Assembly: GCF_003590715.1 (NCBI RefSeq)
Contig: NZ_QQVY01000004.1
Location: 124,001-188,000, forward strand
Direction of reading: 5' to 3'
Source: Paracoccus sp. JM45
GTDB lineage: Bacteria; Pseudomonadota; Alphaproteobacteria; Rhodobacterales; Rhodobacteraceae
Length of the DNA: 64,000 nt
In this document: positions 17,803-26,345 of the stretch, in pieces
Layout of the letters: each line of letters begins with the position of its first letter
Numbering within the stretch: position 1 is the first letter of the stretch
Position numbers and translations under genes: made by a program
Notes under the pieces: model-generated
Seen by the model: only the letters and a program-made list of their open reading frames with translations
What the model was told of the DNA's origin: nothing
The model's database searches: none

Positions 17803-18015
17803 ATGTCCAAATTCCTTGCTATCGCAGCATTGGTCGGCACCACAGCAATCGCCGGGTGCACGCAGGGTATCAACCCGACCGACACTGACCGCGCCCTTAT
17901 CGGTGCAGGCGTCGGCGCGACCGTCGCAAGCGTTGGTGGCACTAATGTCATCAAAGGCGCAGCCATCGGCGGCGCAGCCGGCGCATTGTGCGACGACGTT
18001 CGCCTTTGCCAATAA
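17803..18015 (+). CDS. Glycine-zipper lipoprotein, copy 2 (70 aa)
   Basis: 70 residues. Lipobox IAGC (Cys about residue 19), then glycine-zipper repeats (GAGVGATVASVGG, GAAIGGAAGALCDD) and a final Cys-Gln. AAAGGG lies eight bases before ATG. It is a paralog of the gene at 17488. It is followed 37 bases later by a strong terminator that sits in front of pccA. Confidence 0.75.
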   Translation: MSKFLAIAALVGTTAIAGCTQGINPTDTDRALIGAGVGATVASVGGTNVIKGAAIGGAAGALCDDVRLCQ

Positions 18016-18052
18016 GCACCTGATCCGCGCAAAGGCGCGACCGGTTCTGAAT

Positions 18053-18087
18053 ACCGTCCGAAGCACCATGCTTCGGGCGGTTTTTTT
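18053..18087 (+). terminator. Strong terminator directly upstream of pccA
   Basis: Twelve-base-pair stem (18053-18064 with 18070-18081, one G-U pair), five-base loop and seven T. It ends 24 bases before the pccA ATG, leaving no room for a separate promoter after it. An alternative CGGT/ACCG pairing (18042-18045 with 18053-18056) would compete with the stem. Confidence 0.9.
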
Positions 18088-18110
18088 ATGTTTCGCCCCG
18101 GGGGAGGCCC

Positions 18111-20156
18111 ATGTTTAAAAAGATCCTGATCGCCAATCGGGGCGAGATCGCATGCCGCGTCATCAAGACCGCGCGCAAGATGGGCATCGCCACAGTCGCG
18201 GTCTACTCGGACGCGGACCGCAACGCCCTGCACGTCAAAATGGCGGATGAGGCGATTCACATCGGCCCCGCCCCCGCCAACCAGTCTTACATCGTCATCG
18301 ATAAGATCATGGATGCCATCCGCCAATCGGGGGCCGAAGCTGTTCACCCTGGCTATGGCTTCCTGTCCGAAAACCGCAAGTTCGCCGAGGCGCTAGAGGC
18401 TGAAGGCATCGTCTTTATCGGCCCGCCTTCGGGCGCAATTGAATCGATGGGTGACAAGATTACCTCGAAAAAGCTGGCGCAGGAAGCCGGGGTCAGCACG
18501 GTCCCCGGCTATATGGGTCTGATTGCCGATGCGGATGAGGCCGCAAAGATCAGCGACCAGATCGGCTATCCGGTCATGATCAAAGCCAGTGCGGGCGGCG
18601 GCGGTAAAGGCATGCGGATCGCATGGGATGCCGATGAAGCGCGCGAAGGATTTGAGAGTTCAAAATCCGAGGCGGCCAGCAGCTTTGGCGATGACCGGAT
18701 TTTTATTGAAAAATTCGTCACCCAACCCCGCCATATCGAAATTCAGGTGCTGGCCGACAGCCACGGCAATGCAATTTATCTGCACGAACGCGAATGCTCG
18801 ATCCAGCGCCGCAACCAGAAGGTCATCGAGGAAGCCCCCTCGCCCTTCCTTGACGAGGCGACCCGCCGCGCGATGGGCGAACAGGCCGTGGCGCTTGCCA
18901 AAGCGGTCGATTACACCAGCGCGGGCACTGTCGAATTTATCGTCGACGGCGACCGCAACTTCTATTTTCTTGAAATGAACACACGCCTTCAGGTCGAACA
19001 TCCGGTGACCGAGCTGATCACCGGCGTCGATCTGGTCGAACAGATGATCCGCGTCGCGGCGGGCGATCCGCTGCCCTTCGAACAGTCCGACCTGAAGATT
19101 AACGGCTGGGCGATGGAAAGCCGCCTTTACGCCGAAGACCCCTATCGCAATTTTCTGCCGTCCATCGGGCGGCTGTCACGCTATCGCCCCCCGTCCGAGG
19201 TTGCGGCAGGTCCGATGCTGACATCCGGCAAGTGGCTGGCCCAAGGCATCGCGCATGGCAGCACGGCGGTCCGCAATGACACCGGCGTATTCGAAGGCGG
19301 CGAAATCAGCATGTTCTATGACCCGATGATCGCCAAGCTGTGCACATGGGGCCCCACCCGCGCCGAGGCGATCCAGGGCATGCGCGTCGCCTTGGACGAA
19401 TTCGAGGTCGAGGGCATCGGTCACAACCTGCCCTTCCTGTCAGCGGTGATGGATCACCCAAAATTCGCCGCGGGCAATATCACCACGGCGTTCATTGCCG
19501 AAGAATATCCGGACGGGTTTCAGGGCGCATCGCTGGAAGATGATGCGATGGAACGTATCGCAGCGGCGGCGGCAGCCATGCACCGGGTCGCGGAAATCCG
19601 CGATACCCGCATCACCGGTCGCCTTGGCAACCATGAACGCCGCGTTGGCGAGCATTGGGTGGTTTTCACAGCAGGCCGTGAATGGAAGGTCCGGGTCGAG
19701 GCTGATAACGACGGCGCGGATGTCCACCTGAACGACCGTAACATCCGCGTTGAAAGCGAATGGCTGCCCGGACAATCCTTGGCGCGACTAGAAGTTGAGG
19801 GACAGAAGCTGGTTCTGAAGGTCGATAAAATCGCTGCAGGTTTCCGTCTACGCAGTCGTGGTGCCGACCTTAAAGTCTATGTCCGGCGTCCCCGCGCGGC
19901 TGAGTTGGCGCGTTTGATGCTGGAAAAACTACCGCCCGACACATCGAAGTTCCTGCTGTGCCCGATGCCGGGTCTGGTCGTAAAAATTAATGTGGCGCAA
20001 GGCGACGAGGTGCAGGAAGGTCAGGCATTGGCCACTGTCGAAGCGATGAAGATGGAAAACATCTTACGGGCAGAACGCAAAGGCGTGGTGAAAGCGGTGA
20101 ATGCCGCGGCGGGCGAAAGCCTGCGGGTTGATGATATTATCATGGAATTCGAATGA
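18111..20156 (+). CDS. pccA: Propionyl-CoA carboxylase alpha subunit (biotin carboxylase/BCCP)
   Basis: 681 residues. Biotin carboxylase domain at about 1-450 (ATP-grasp loop ASAGGGGKGMR near 165, EMNTRLQVEH near 288), the BT linker domain, and a biotinyl domain at about 605-681 with the biotin lysine in EAMKME (about Lys647). It carboxylates biotin for PccB. ATG follows GGGGGAGG. Length fits PccA, longer than acetyl-CoA carboxylase AccC. Its leader contains a full terminator. Confidence 0.96.
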   Translation: MFKKILIANRGEIACRVIKTARKMGIATVAVYSDADRNALHVKMADEAIHIGPAPANQSYIVIDKIMDAIRQSGAEAVHPGYGFLSENRKFAEALEAEGIVFIGPPSGAIESMGDKITSKKLAQEAGVSTVPGYMGLIADADEAAKISDQIGYPVMIKASAGGGGKGMRIAWDADEAREGFESSKSEAASSFGDDRIFIEKFVTQPRHIEIQVLADSHGNAIYLHERECSIQRRNQKVIEEAPSPFLDEATRRAMGEQAVALAKAVDYTSAGTVEFIVDGDRNFYFLEMNTRLQVEHPVTELITGVDLVEQMIRVAAGDPLPFEQSDLKINGWAMESRLYAEDPYRNFLPSIGRLSRYRPPSEVAAGPMLTSGKWLAQGIAHGSTAVRNDTGVFEGGEISMFYDPMIAKLCTWGPTRAEAIQGMRVALDEFEVEGIGHNLPFLSAVMDHPKFAAGNITTAFIAEEYPDGFQGASLEDDAMERIAAAAAAMHRVAEIRDTRITGRLGNHERRVGEHWVVFTAGREWKVRVEADNDGADVHLNDRNIRVESEWLPGQSLARLEVEGQKLVLKVDKIAAGFRLRSRGADLKVYVRRPRAAELARLMLEKLPPDTSKFLLCPMPGLVVKINVAQGDEVQEGQALATVEAMKMENILRAERKGVVKAVNAAAGESLRVDDIIMEFE

Positions 20157-20226
20157 TACCCGCCCTGCCCTTCATATGGTCGTCCGTCGTGCAGTTTTGC
20201 GCGCAACGGGGCCGTTCGGGCAGGGA

Positions 20227-20643
20227 TCACGACCCTGTTTCGCGCTGGCGCATCGGCATAGTGTCGATCAAACCGATGATTTGTGACGGATCAACCAGCG
20301 TCGTTTGCGACAGCTTGACCGACCCGTCCTTGCCAATCAGCAAGACAGCAAACCCTGATCCGACACGGTCGCGCAAGTCTGCCGCACCCGGGCCTTCTGT
20401 CAGGACGACGACTTGGCGTTTGACCAGTTCGGTGGTCTCGGTTCGCAGGGCGTCCAGCTGCGCTTCGACCTCGGGGCCGGTGCCAAGCACGACGACGGGG
20501 CGCGCTTGCCATTGCAAGTTATCCAACGTGTCGGTCTGCATCGGCATGATGCGTAAGGTGGACGATCCACTGCGCAAAGTGTCAGCAGGCAGCATGGTCG
20601 GTGCAGACGCCAGAAGCAGCGCGGTCAGGCAGGCCTGTTTCAT
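20227..20643 (-). CDS. DUF4174 secreted protein, copy 1
   Basis: 138 residues. A signal peptide (residues 1 to about 19) is followed by a thioredoxin-like DUF4174 domain: QARPVVVLGTG, VVVLTEG, GFAVLLIGKDGSVKL and a C-terminal IDTMPMRQRE. The pattern is of a periplasmic protein without the catalytic Cys pair. Biochemical role is unknown. GGAG precedes ATG 20643. It converges with pccA and is a paralog of the gene at 21634-22188. Confidence 0.8.
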   Translation of the reverse strand: MKQACLTALLLASAPTMLPADTLRSGSSTLRIMPMQTDTLDNLQWQARPVVVLGTGPEVEAQLDALRTETTELVKRQVVVLTEGPGAADLRDRVGSGFAVLLIGKDGSVKLSQTTLVDPSQIIGLIDTMPMRQRETGS

Positions 20644-20717
20644 CGATTTCTCCTGTGGCTCTGCAAGATTACGCCTGAACAACCGTAAGGGTTCCCCTTT
20701 CCACCCCCGAGGCTGCG

Positions 20718-21389
20718 ATGCCGCCGCTTGATGCCTATTTAAGCCCGCAATCACAGCAGGCGATGATCGCCGGTCTGTTTCTATCCTTTGGCTGGGTGGT
20801 TGTCGCATGGCAGACCCGCCGCCGCGACGCCCGCATCCGCCAAGAGCGTGAGGCAGATATCCAACGTGCGCTGTTGGCTGAAATACGGGCCCATGTCGTG
20901 TCGCTGGAACAGCAAAGCCCGTCACCTGCCGACGCCGAGGATTTGATTGCCCGCATCCATTCGGGAGATTTCGTCCCGACCTTGCCCCAACAGGCCAATG
21001 ACCGGATTTTCGGGGCGGTGATCAGCGAGTTGCACATCCTGCCCGCACCGGTCATCGACCCGATCGTGATTTATTACCGGCTTTTGTCGATCATGGGCGC
21101 ATTGGCTACCGACCTGCGCAATATTCCCGCCGATGGCCGTGAACGGGCCGCGCAGATGATGGCGGATTATCTGTCACTGATGGATGAAACCTATAACAGC
21201 GGCATTCAGGCCATCCGTGTCCTGACGGAATGCCTGCGTGGCGGGGCCGAGGCTGTCGAAAAGATGCTGGATGACGATGAAGCTGCGGCCATAGCCATGA
21301 TGAACCGGCAGCTTCCAGATGATCTGGAACAGATGCAGGATCAGCTGGATGCGATCAATAGCCGATCTTCGGACCCGAGAGGCCGGTGA
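20718..21389 (+). CDS. Hypothetical protein with one N-terminal membrane helix
   Basis: 223 residues, not recognised. A hydrophobic helix (about residues 15-31, AGLFLSFGWVVVAWQ) is followed by a basic and coiled segment (RRRDARIRQEREADIQ) and a helical domain. The tail is acidic. It is probably anchored in the inner membrane with the body in the cytoplasm. GAGG precedes ATG by five bases. It is divergent from DUF4174 copy 1. Confidence 0.7.
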   Translation: MPPLDAYLSPQSQQAMIAGLFLSFGWVVVAWQTRRRDARIRQEREADIQRALLAEIRAHVVSLEQQSPSPADAEDLIARIHSGDFVPTLPQQANDRIFGAVISELHILPAPVIDPIVIYYRLLSIMGALATDLRNIPADGRERAAQMMADYLSLMDETYNSGIQAIRVLTECLRGGAEAVEKMLDDDEAAAIAMMNRQLPDDLEQMQDQLDAINSRSSDPRGR

Positions 21390-21543
21390 TGGGGCGCAGG
21401 CCGATGGCACGCACAATTTCATTGGCACGGCTCAGCACGGGCTTCTTCGCCTCGGGGCGGGCGCTTTGTTCGGGACGGCGTTCGGGCGCAGGCTGCGACT
21501 TCGCGATGTTCGGAATGCTTTGGTCTTTGCGTGGCTGTGGCAT
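21355..21543 (-). CDS. Small basic protein (62 aa), 3' end overlapping the neighbour
   Basis: 62 residues, Pro/Arg/Lys-rich start and an ordered-looking end (LSRANEIVRAIGLRPITGL, then GPKIGY). A GGGGG run seven bases before ATG 21543 serves as ribosome-binding site. The last 35 bases overlap the convergent gene at 20718-21389. No family recognised and no signal peptide. It could be spurious, but the start signals and the non-random end favour a real gene. Confidence 0.45.
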   Translation of the reverse strand: MPQPRKDQSIPNIAKSQPAPERRPEQSARPEAKKPVLSRANEIVRAIGLRPITGLSGPKIGY

Positions 21544-21633
21544 GTTATACCCCCATTTTCAGGCAGATGACCTGCCCGTTACCCATTACAATATAAGAAA
21601 CGCGCCGCAATTCCACAAGTTTCGCAGCTTGGG

Positions 21634-22188
21634 CTATCTTAATCTGCTGCCGCGCCCGATCTCTTGCCGCCGCAGAGGCAGGCGGTCGATGGCGCGTCCG
21701 ATTTCACGGACATCCCAAGGTGAGGGTCTACGGATCTTGACCTGCCCGTCCTTGTCGATCAGCAGCAAGGAAAAGCCACGCGGATGGAACTGCTGGCGCC
21801 AGATGCTGTTGGCCGCCGGATCGGTGTCGATGACCACAACGGCGTCGCGGGCGTCCAAGGCAGCTGCCCCGCGTTGCAATGCGTCGATTTGTTCGGCAAA
21901 TGCGGGATCGCCTTCGGTATCGGCAAAGACCACGACGGGCCGTTTCGACCACAGGAAGTCATCGGGCGCGACGTCGGCGGCCGCCAGAAACCGCGCCTCG
22001 GGCGCTGCGGGTTCGACCGGATCATCCGCCTCGATGCTGCTTTGCGCAATGGGCGGAAGCCGTGCCGGATTGCGCCGAACCTTATCGGGTTGGTCAACCG
22101 CCGGGGCATCAGCATCAGGGGGCGGTGCATCACGCGCAGGACCCATGGCTGACAGGGCCATTACAAAACACAGAAATTTCAACTTCAT
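21634..22188 (-). CDS. DUF4174 secreted protein, copy 2
   Basis: 184 residues. A signal peptide (to about residue 19) and a Pro/Asp/Ala-rich linker (about 20-75) precede the DUF4174 domain: KRPVVVFADTEGDP, VVVIDTDP, FSLLLIDKDGQVKIRRPSPW and IDRLPLRRQEIG. It matches copy 1 over the whole domain. GAGG lies before ATG 22188. It is divergent from mcm, 57 bases apart. No catalytic residues are known for the family. Confidence 0.82.
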   Translation of the reverse strand: MKLKFLCFVMALSAMGPARDAPPPDADAPAVDQPDKVRRNPARLPPIAQSSIEADDPVEPAAPEARFLAAADVAPDDFLWSKRPVVVFADTEGDPAFAEQIDALQRGAAALDARDAVVVIDTDPAANSIWRQQFHPRGFSLLLIDKDGQVKIRRPSPWDVREIGRAIDRLPLRRQEIGRGSRLR

Positions 22189-22245
22189 CGGCACCTCGTC
22201 ATCCTTTGAATATAGGGTGGAACGTGCTGCGGGAAAGGATGGATC

Positions 22246-24378
22246 ATGACAAAACCAACGCTGCGGGACTGGCGGAGCCTTGCGCAAAAGGAACTCAAGG
22301 GTCGTGATCCGGACAGCCTTGTCTGGGATACGCTTGAAGGTATTCCTGTCAAGCCATTGTATACACAGGATGATATCAATGATCTTGACCATCTGGACGG
22401 CCTGCCCGGCATTGGTCCCTTTACCCGTGGTCCGCGTGCGACAATGTATGCAGGCCGTCCTTGGACAATCCGGCAATATGCGGGCTTTTCCACCGCCGAA
22501 GAATCAAACGCCTTTTATCGCCGTGCGTTGGATGCGGGGCAGCAGGGCGTCTCGGTAGCCTTCGATCTGGCCACCCATCGCGGCTATGACAGTGACCATC
22601 CCCGTGTCGAGGGTGATGTCGGCAAGGCAGGCGTCGCCATCGACAGCGTCGAGGATATGAAGATCCTGTTCGACGGCATCCCGCTGGACAAGGTCAGCGT
22701 CAGCATGACCATGAACGGCGCCGTGATCCCTATTCTGGCCAGCTTCATCGTCACGGGTGAAGAGCAGGGCCATGACCGCGCCGTTCTGTCGGGCACCATT
22801 CAGAACGATATCCTGAAAGAGTTCATGGTGCGGAACACCTATATCTATCCGCCCGAACCCAGCATGCGGATCATCAGCGATATTATCCAATATACCAGCG
22901 ATGAGATGCCGCGTTTCAACAGCATCTCGATCTCCGGCTATCACATGCAGGAAGCTGGCGCGAATTTGGTGCAGGAACTGGCCTATACGCTGGCAGACGG
23001 GCGCGAATATGTGCGCGCGGCGATTGCGGCGGGCATGGATGTGGATGCCTTTGCGGGCCGCTTGTCATTCTTTTTCGCAATCGGCATGAATTTCTTTATG
23101 GAGATCGCCAAGCTGCGCGCCGCGCGTTTGCTGTGGCACCGTATCATGACCGAATTCGGCGCCAAGAAGCCTGGCAGCCTGATGCTGCGGACGCATTGCC
23201 AGACATCCGGCGTCAGCCTGCAGGAACAGGATCCCTATAACAACGTGGTCCGCACCGCATATGAGGCGATGTCGGCAGCGCTTGGTGGCACGCAGTCGCT
23301 GCACACCAACGCGCTGGACGAAGCCATCGCCCTGCCCACCGATTTCAGCGCCCGCATCGCGCGCAACACCCAGCTAATCCTGCAGGAAGAAACCGGCATC
23401 ACCAATGTCGTCGATCCCTTGGCAGGGTCCTATTACATTGAAAGCCTGACCGCAGAACTGGCCGATAAGGCATGGGCCCTGATCACCGAGGTCGAGGAGA
23501 TGGGCGGCATGACCAAAGCCGTCGCCAGCGGCATGCCCAAGCTGCGGATCGAAGAAACCGCCGCCCGTCGTCAGGCCCTGATCGACCGCGGCGATGAGGT
23601 GATCGTTGGCGTCAACAAATACCGCAAGGACAAAGAGGACCCGATCGACATTCTGGACATCGACAACGTCAAGGTCCGTGACGGTCAGGTCGCCCGACTG
23701 GCACAGATCCGCGCCACCCGCGATCAGGCGGCCTGTGACGCCGCCCTTGCCGAACTGTCCCGCCGCACACATGAGGGCGGCAATCTTTTACAGGCCGCAG
23801 TCGAGGCTGCCCGCGCCCGCGCAACCGTAGGGGAAATCAGCATGGCGATGGAAGAAAAATTCGGCCGCCACCGCGCCGAAGTCAAGACGCTGGCCGGTGT
23901 ATACGGTGCTGCATATGAAGCCGACGAGGGCTTTGCCCAGATCCAGCGCGACGTTGAAACTTTCGCGACCGAGGAAGGCCGCCGCCCCCGTATGCTGGTC
24001 GTGAAAATGGGTCAGGACGGCCATGACCGTGGTGCCAAAGTAATCGCCACCGCCTTTGCCGATATCGGTTTCGACGTCGATGTCGGCCCGCTGTTCCAGA
24101 CACCGGAAGAGGCAGCACAGGATGCCGTGGACAACGACGTGCATGTCGTCGGCATCAGCTCGCAAGCGGCGGGCCATAAAACGCTGGCCCCCAAGCTGAT
24201 TGCCGCACTAAAAGCACAGGGTGCGGGCGACATTCTGGTCATCTGCGGGGGCGTCATTCCCCAGCAGGATTACGAATTCCTGAAAAATGCAGGGGTTAAG
24301 GCGATCTTTGGTCCGGGCACCAACATCCCGTCAGCCGCCGCCGATATCCTGTCGCTGATCCGCGCGACACGGCCCTGA
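22246..24378 (+). CDS. mcm: Methylmalonyl-CoA mutase
   Basis: 710 residues, single-chain form. The catalytic TIM barrel covers about 1-550 ([18 protein letters not shown], and [11 protein letters not shown]), and the cobalamin-binding domain about 575-705 has the base-off motif GQDGHDRG and CGGVIP. It interconverts (R)-methylmalonyl-CoA and succinyl-CoA, the final step after PccAB. GGATGG precedes ATG. The epimerase gene is not in this window. Confidence 0.97.
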   Translation: MTKPTLRDWRSLAQKELKGRDPDSLVWDTLEGIPVKPLYTQDDINDLDHLDGLPGIGPFTRGPRATMYAGRPWTIRQYAGFSTAEESNAFYRRALDAGQQGVSVAFDLATHRGYDSDHPRVEGDVGKAGVAIDSVEDMKILFDGIPLDKVSVSMTMNGAVIPILASFIVTGEEQGHDRAVLSGTIQNDILKEFMVRNTYIYPPEPSMRIISDIIQYTSDEMPRFNSISISGYHMQEAGANLVQELAYTLADGREYVRAAIAAGMDVDAFAGRLSFFFAIGMNFFMEIAKLRAARLLWHRIMTEFGAKKPGSLMLRTHCQTSGVSLQEQDPYNNVVRTAYEAMSAALGGTQSLHTNALDEAIALPTDFSARIARNTQLILQEETGITNVVDPLAGSYYIESLTAELADKAWALITEVEEMGGMTKAVASGMPKLRIEETAARRQALIDRGDEVIVGVNKYRKDKEDPIDILDIDNVKVRDGQVARLAQIRATRDQAACDAALAELSRRTHEGGNLLQAAVEAARARATVGEISMAMEEKFGRHRAEVKTLAGVYGAAYEADEGFAQIQRDVETFATEEGRRPRMLVVKMGQDGHDRGAKVIATAFADIGFDVDVGPLFQTPEEAAQDAVDNDVHVVGISSQAAGHKTLAPKLIAALKAQGAGDILVICGGVIPQQDYEFLKNAGVKAIFGPGTNIPSAAADILSLIRATRP

Positions 24379-24397
24379 ACGCTCGCGTGATATTTAA

Positions 24398-24428
24398 CCC
24401 AAGGCAATGCCCTAGGCGTTGTCTTGGG
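24398..24428. other. Long hairpin between mcm and the glycosyltransferase gene
   Basis: Fourteen pairs with two G-U wobbles and a three-base loop. No T run follows, so terminator function is uncertain. It may separate mcm from the next operon. Confidence 0.4.
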
Positions 24429-24471
24429 CGCGGTCGTGTGAAACCCTAAGGTCAAATGGCAAGGATGTAAC

Positions 24472-25296
24472 ATGAGCGACGGACGCAACGGGGCGATCAA
24501 ACAGATCATCTGCATCAAATGGGGCGCGAAATTCGGCCCCGAATATGTCAACCGCCTGCATGCGATGGTGGCGCGCAATATCACACCGCCTTTCCGGCTG
24601 TTCTGTTTTACCGATGACGGGACGGGTTTGCATCCTAACGTGGCGGTGCGTCCTTTGCCGGAATTTGCCTATGACGCGCCGGTACGGACGCGTGGAAAAT
24701 GGCCCAAGTCGCGCCTGTGGGGCGATCTGGGCGATGTAACGGGCGTGGTCCTGTTTCTGGATCTGGACGTGATTGTTACTGGAAATCTGGACCCGTTCTT
24801 TGAATTCGGCGATCCGAACGATACGATTTTGGGCCGCAATCCGAATACTCCGTTGGAAAAGATGGGTCAGACTTCGGTTTACCGGATGACCGTGGGCAAT
24901 CTGGCACCCTTGCAGCAGATTTTCCGCGCCGATCCACAGGGGATTGCAGACCAGTATAAATATGAACAACGGTTTGTGACCCGCAATGCACCGGGCGGGG
25001 TCAAATTCTGGCCCAAAGGCTGGCTGGCGCATTTCCGGTTCCATTGCATTCCGAACTTCCCGATGAACTACTTCAAGGAACCCTGCATTCCGAAGAATAC
25101 CCGCATTGTGATGTTCCCCGGCAACCTGAACCCGCCCGACGCCATCGCCGGTCGCTGGGATGAGGCTGACCCCGTTCGCACCCCGTCCGAACATATCAAA
25201 GCCGCCTTTGCCCCCAACCGGCGCGAGAAATTTACCAAACATATCCGCCATTATGTCCGCCCGACCTCTTGGGTGGCGAAATTGTGGCGCGAGTGA
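24472..25296 (+). CDS. Glycosyltransferase-like protein
   Basis: 274 residues. An N-terminal Rossmann-like start (IKQIICIKWGAKFGPEYVNRL) and a DxD-type motif in LFLDLDVIVTGNLDPFF (about residues 95-111) fit nucleotide-sugar glycosyltransferases of the GT8/GT-A type. No membrane helix. Acceptor and sugar cannot be told. It is the first of three genes spaced by three bases each, so translation is coupled to the HEPN-like and ICMT-like genes. Confidence 0.7.
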   Translation: MSDGRNGAIKQIICIKWGAKFGPEYVNRLHAMVARNITPPFRLFCFTDDGTGLHPNVAVRPLPEFAYDAPVRTRGKWPKSRLWGDLGDVTGVVLFLDLDVIVTGNLDPFFEFGDPNDTILGRNPNTPLEKMGQTSVYRMTVGNLAPLQQIFRADPQGIADQYKYEQRFVTRNAPGGVKFWPKGWLAHFRFHCIPNFPMNYFKEPCIPKNTRIVMFPGNLNPPDAIAGRWDEADPVRTPSEHIKAAFAPNRREKFTKHIRHYVRPTSWVAKLWRE

Positions 25297-25299
25297 CTG

Positions 25300-25818
25300 A
25301 TGGGTCTGCCCCGCGCCCCTGACCGCCTGCCCGACGATATGGCCTTGGCCATCGGGCACGCCGTCGCCGCCTTCGGCTTTCTAGAAGAGGCCTTGAAGCG
25401 CGCCATCTTTTCCCTGACCCGTAAGGGGCTGGGGAAAGACGCCGATGATGACGCCCTGCAGGCATGGCTGCACCGGATGGAGGATGTGGCCGATGACACC
25501 CTTGGCACGCTGATCAACAGCTTTGTCGCCTCGGCCAAGGGGGCGCAGGACATCGGGCAGCTGTCCAAGGATCTGCAAAAGCTGCGGGTGCTGCGGAATT
25601 TGCTGTGCCACGCCTCATGGCGACCCGGCGCCACACAGGGCATGTGGCATCCGACCTTCATCAACACACGCGGCGAACGTCACCCCGACGATATGGCCGC
25701 CAGTGATGTGGATGCCGTGCGCGAAGACACCTTGCTGGCGGCACGGCGCGTCGTATCGATCATGCGCGCGACCGGAATCGAGGGCCAATGGGCCGGCATG
25801 TCGGATGTGGAGATTTAG
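25300..25818 (+). CDS. Hypothetical helical protein with HEPN-like Rx4H motif
   Basis: 172 residues, mainly helical. The segment LRVLRNLLCHASW has Arg-Asn-x3-His, which fits the Rx4-6H active-site motif of HEPN RNases, placed after a helix pair (FGFLEEALKRAIFSL) as in HEPN four-helix bundles. The family assignment rests on this motif and overall helicity, so it is tentative. It sits three bases after the glycosyltransferase gene and three before the methyltransferase gene. No antitoxin-like partner is adjacent. Confidence 0.6.
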   Translation: MGLPRAPDRLPDDMALAIGHAVAAFGFLEEALKRAIFSLTRKGLGKDADDDALQAWLHRMEDVADDTLGTLINSFVASAKGAQDIGQLSKDLQKLRVLRNLLCHASWRPGATQGMWHPTFINTRGERHPDDMAASDVDAVREDTLLAARRVVSIMRATGIEGQWAGMSDVEI

Positions 25819-25821
25819 ACC

Positions 25822-26259
25822 ATGCGGCTGACCGCAGATTATCCGCCCGTCTGGCTGGCCGGCAGTCTGGGCTTGGCGTGGATGGCGGGGCGTATCCTGC
25901 CGCTGTCCAGCTGGCCGGTGACAGGTACAATCCTGTGCATCGCCGGATTTGCAATGATGGCTTGGGCGGCAATCTTTATGCTGCGTCACCGCACAACAGT
26001 CGATCCGCATGGCAACCCGACTGCCCTTGTCACCACAGGGCCGTTTCACTGGTCACGCAACCCGATCTATCTGGGGGATGCCCTGATCCTGACGGGGGCC
26101 TGTCTGTGGTTCGGGGCATGGCCGGTAACGCCATTTCTGGTCTTGGGATTTGTCTATATTATAACTACCCGCTTTATCCGCCCCGAAGAAACCCGTCTGG
26201 AAACCGCCTTTCCGGCCCAATTCGCGGCATTTTCCACACGCACCCGCCGCTGGATCTGA
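25822..26259 (+). CDS. Isoprenylcysteine carboxyl methyltransferase-like membrane protein
   Basis: 145 residues with about three or four membrane helices. The ICMT/PEMT core is visible as GPFHWSRNPIYLGDALI (about residues 73-89) and IRPEETRLETAF near the C terminus, which form the SAM-binding site in the family. Bacterial members methylate unknown, probably lipid or small-molecule, substrates. Third gene of the coupled trio. Confidence 0.82.
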   Translation: MRLTADYPPVWLAGSLGLAWMAGRILPLSSWPVTGTILCIAGFAMMAWAAIFMLRHRTTVDPHGNPTALVTTGPFHWSRNPIYLGDALILTGACLWFGAWPVTPFLVLGFVYIITTRFIRPEETRLETAFPAQFAAFSTRTRRWI

Positions 26260-26345
26260 CAGGAACTTGGCGGCGGGCGGTTTCGCGCGTTGCAGATCAG
26301 GGGCGCACAGGCTAACACCTGCCAACTCAAAGACGCGAGGCACAT

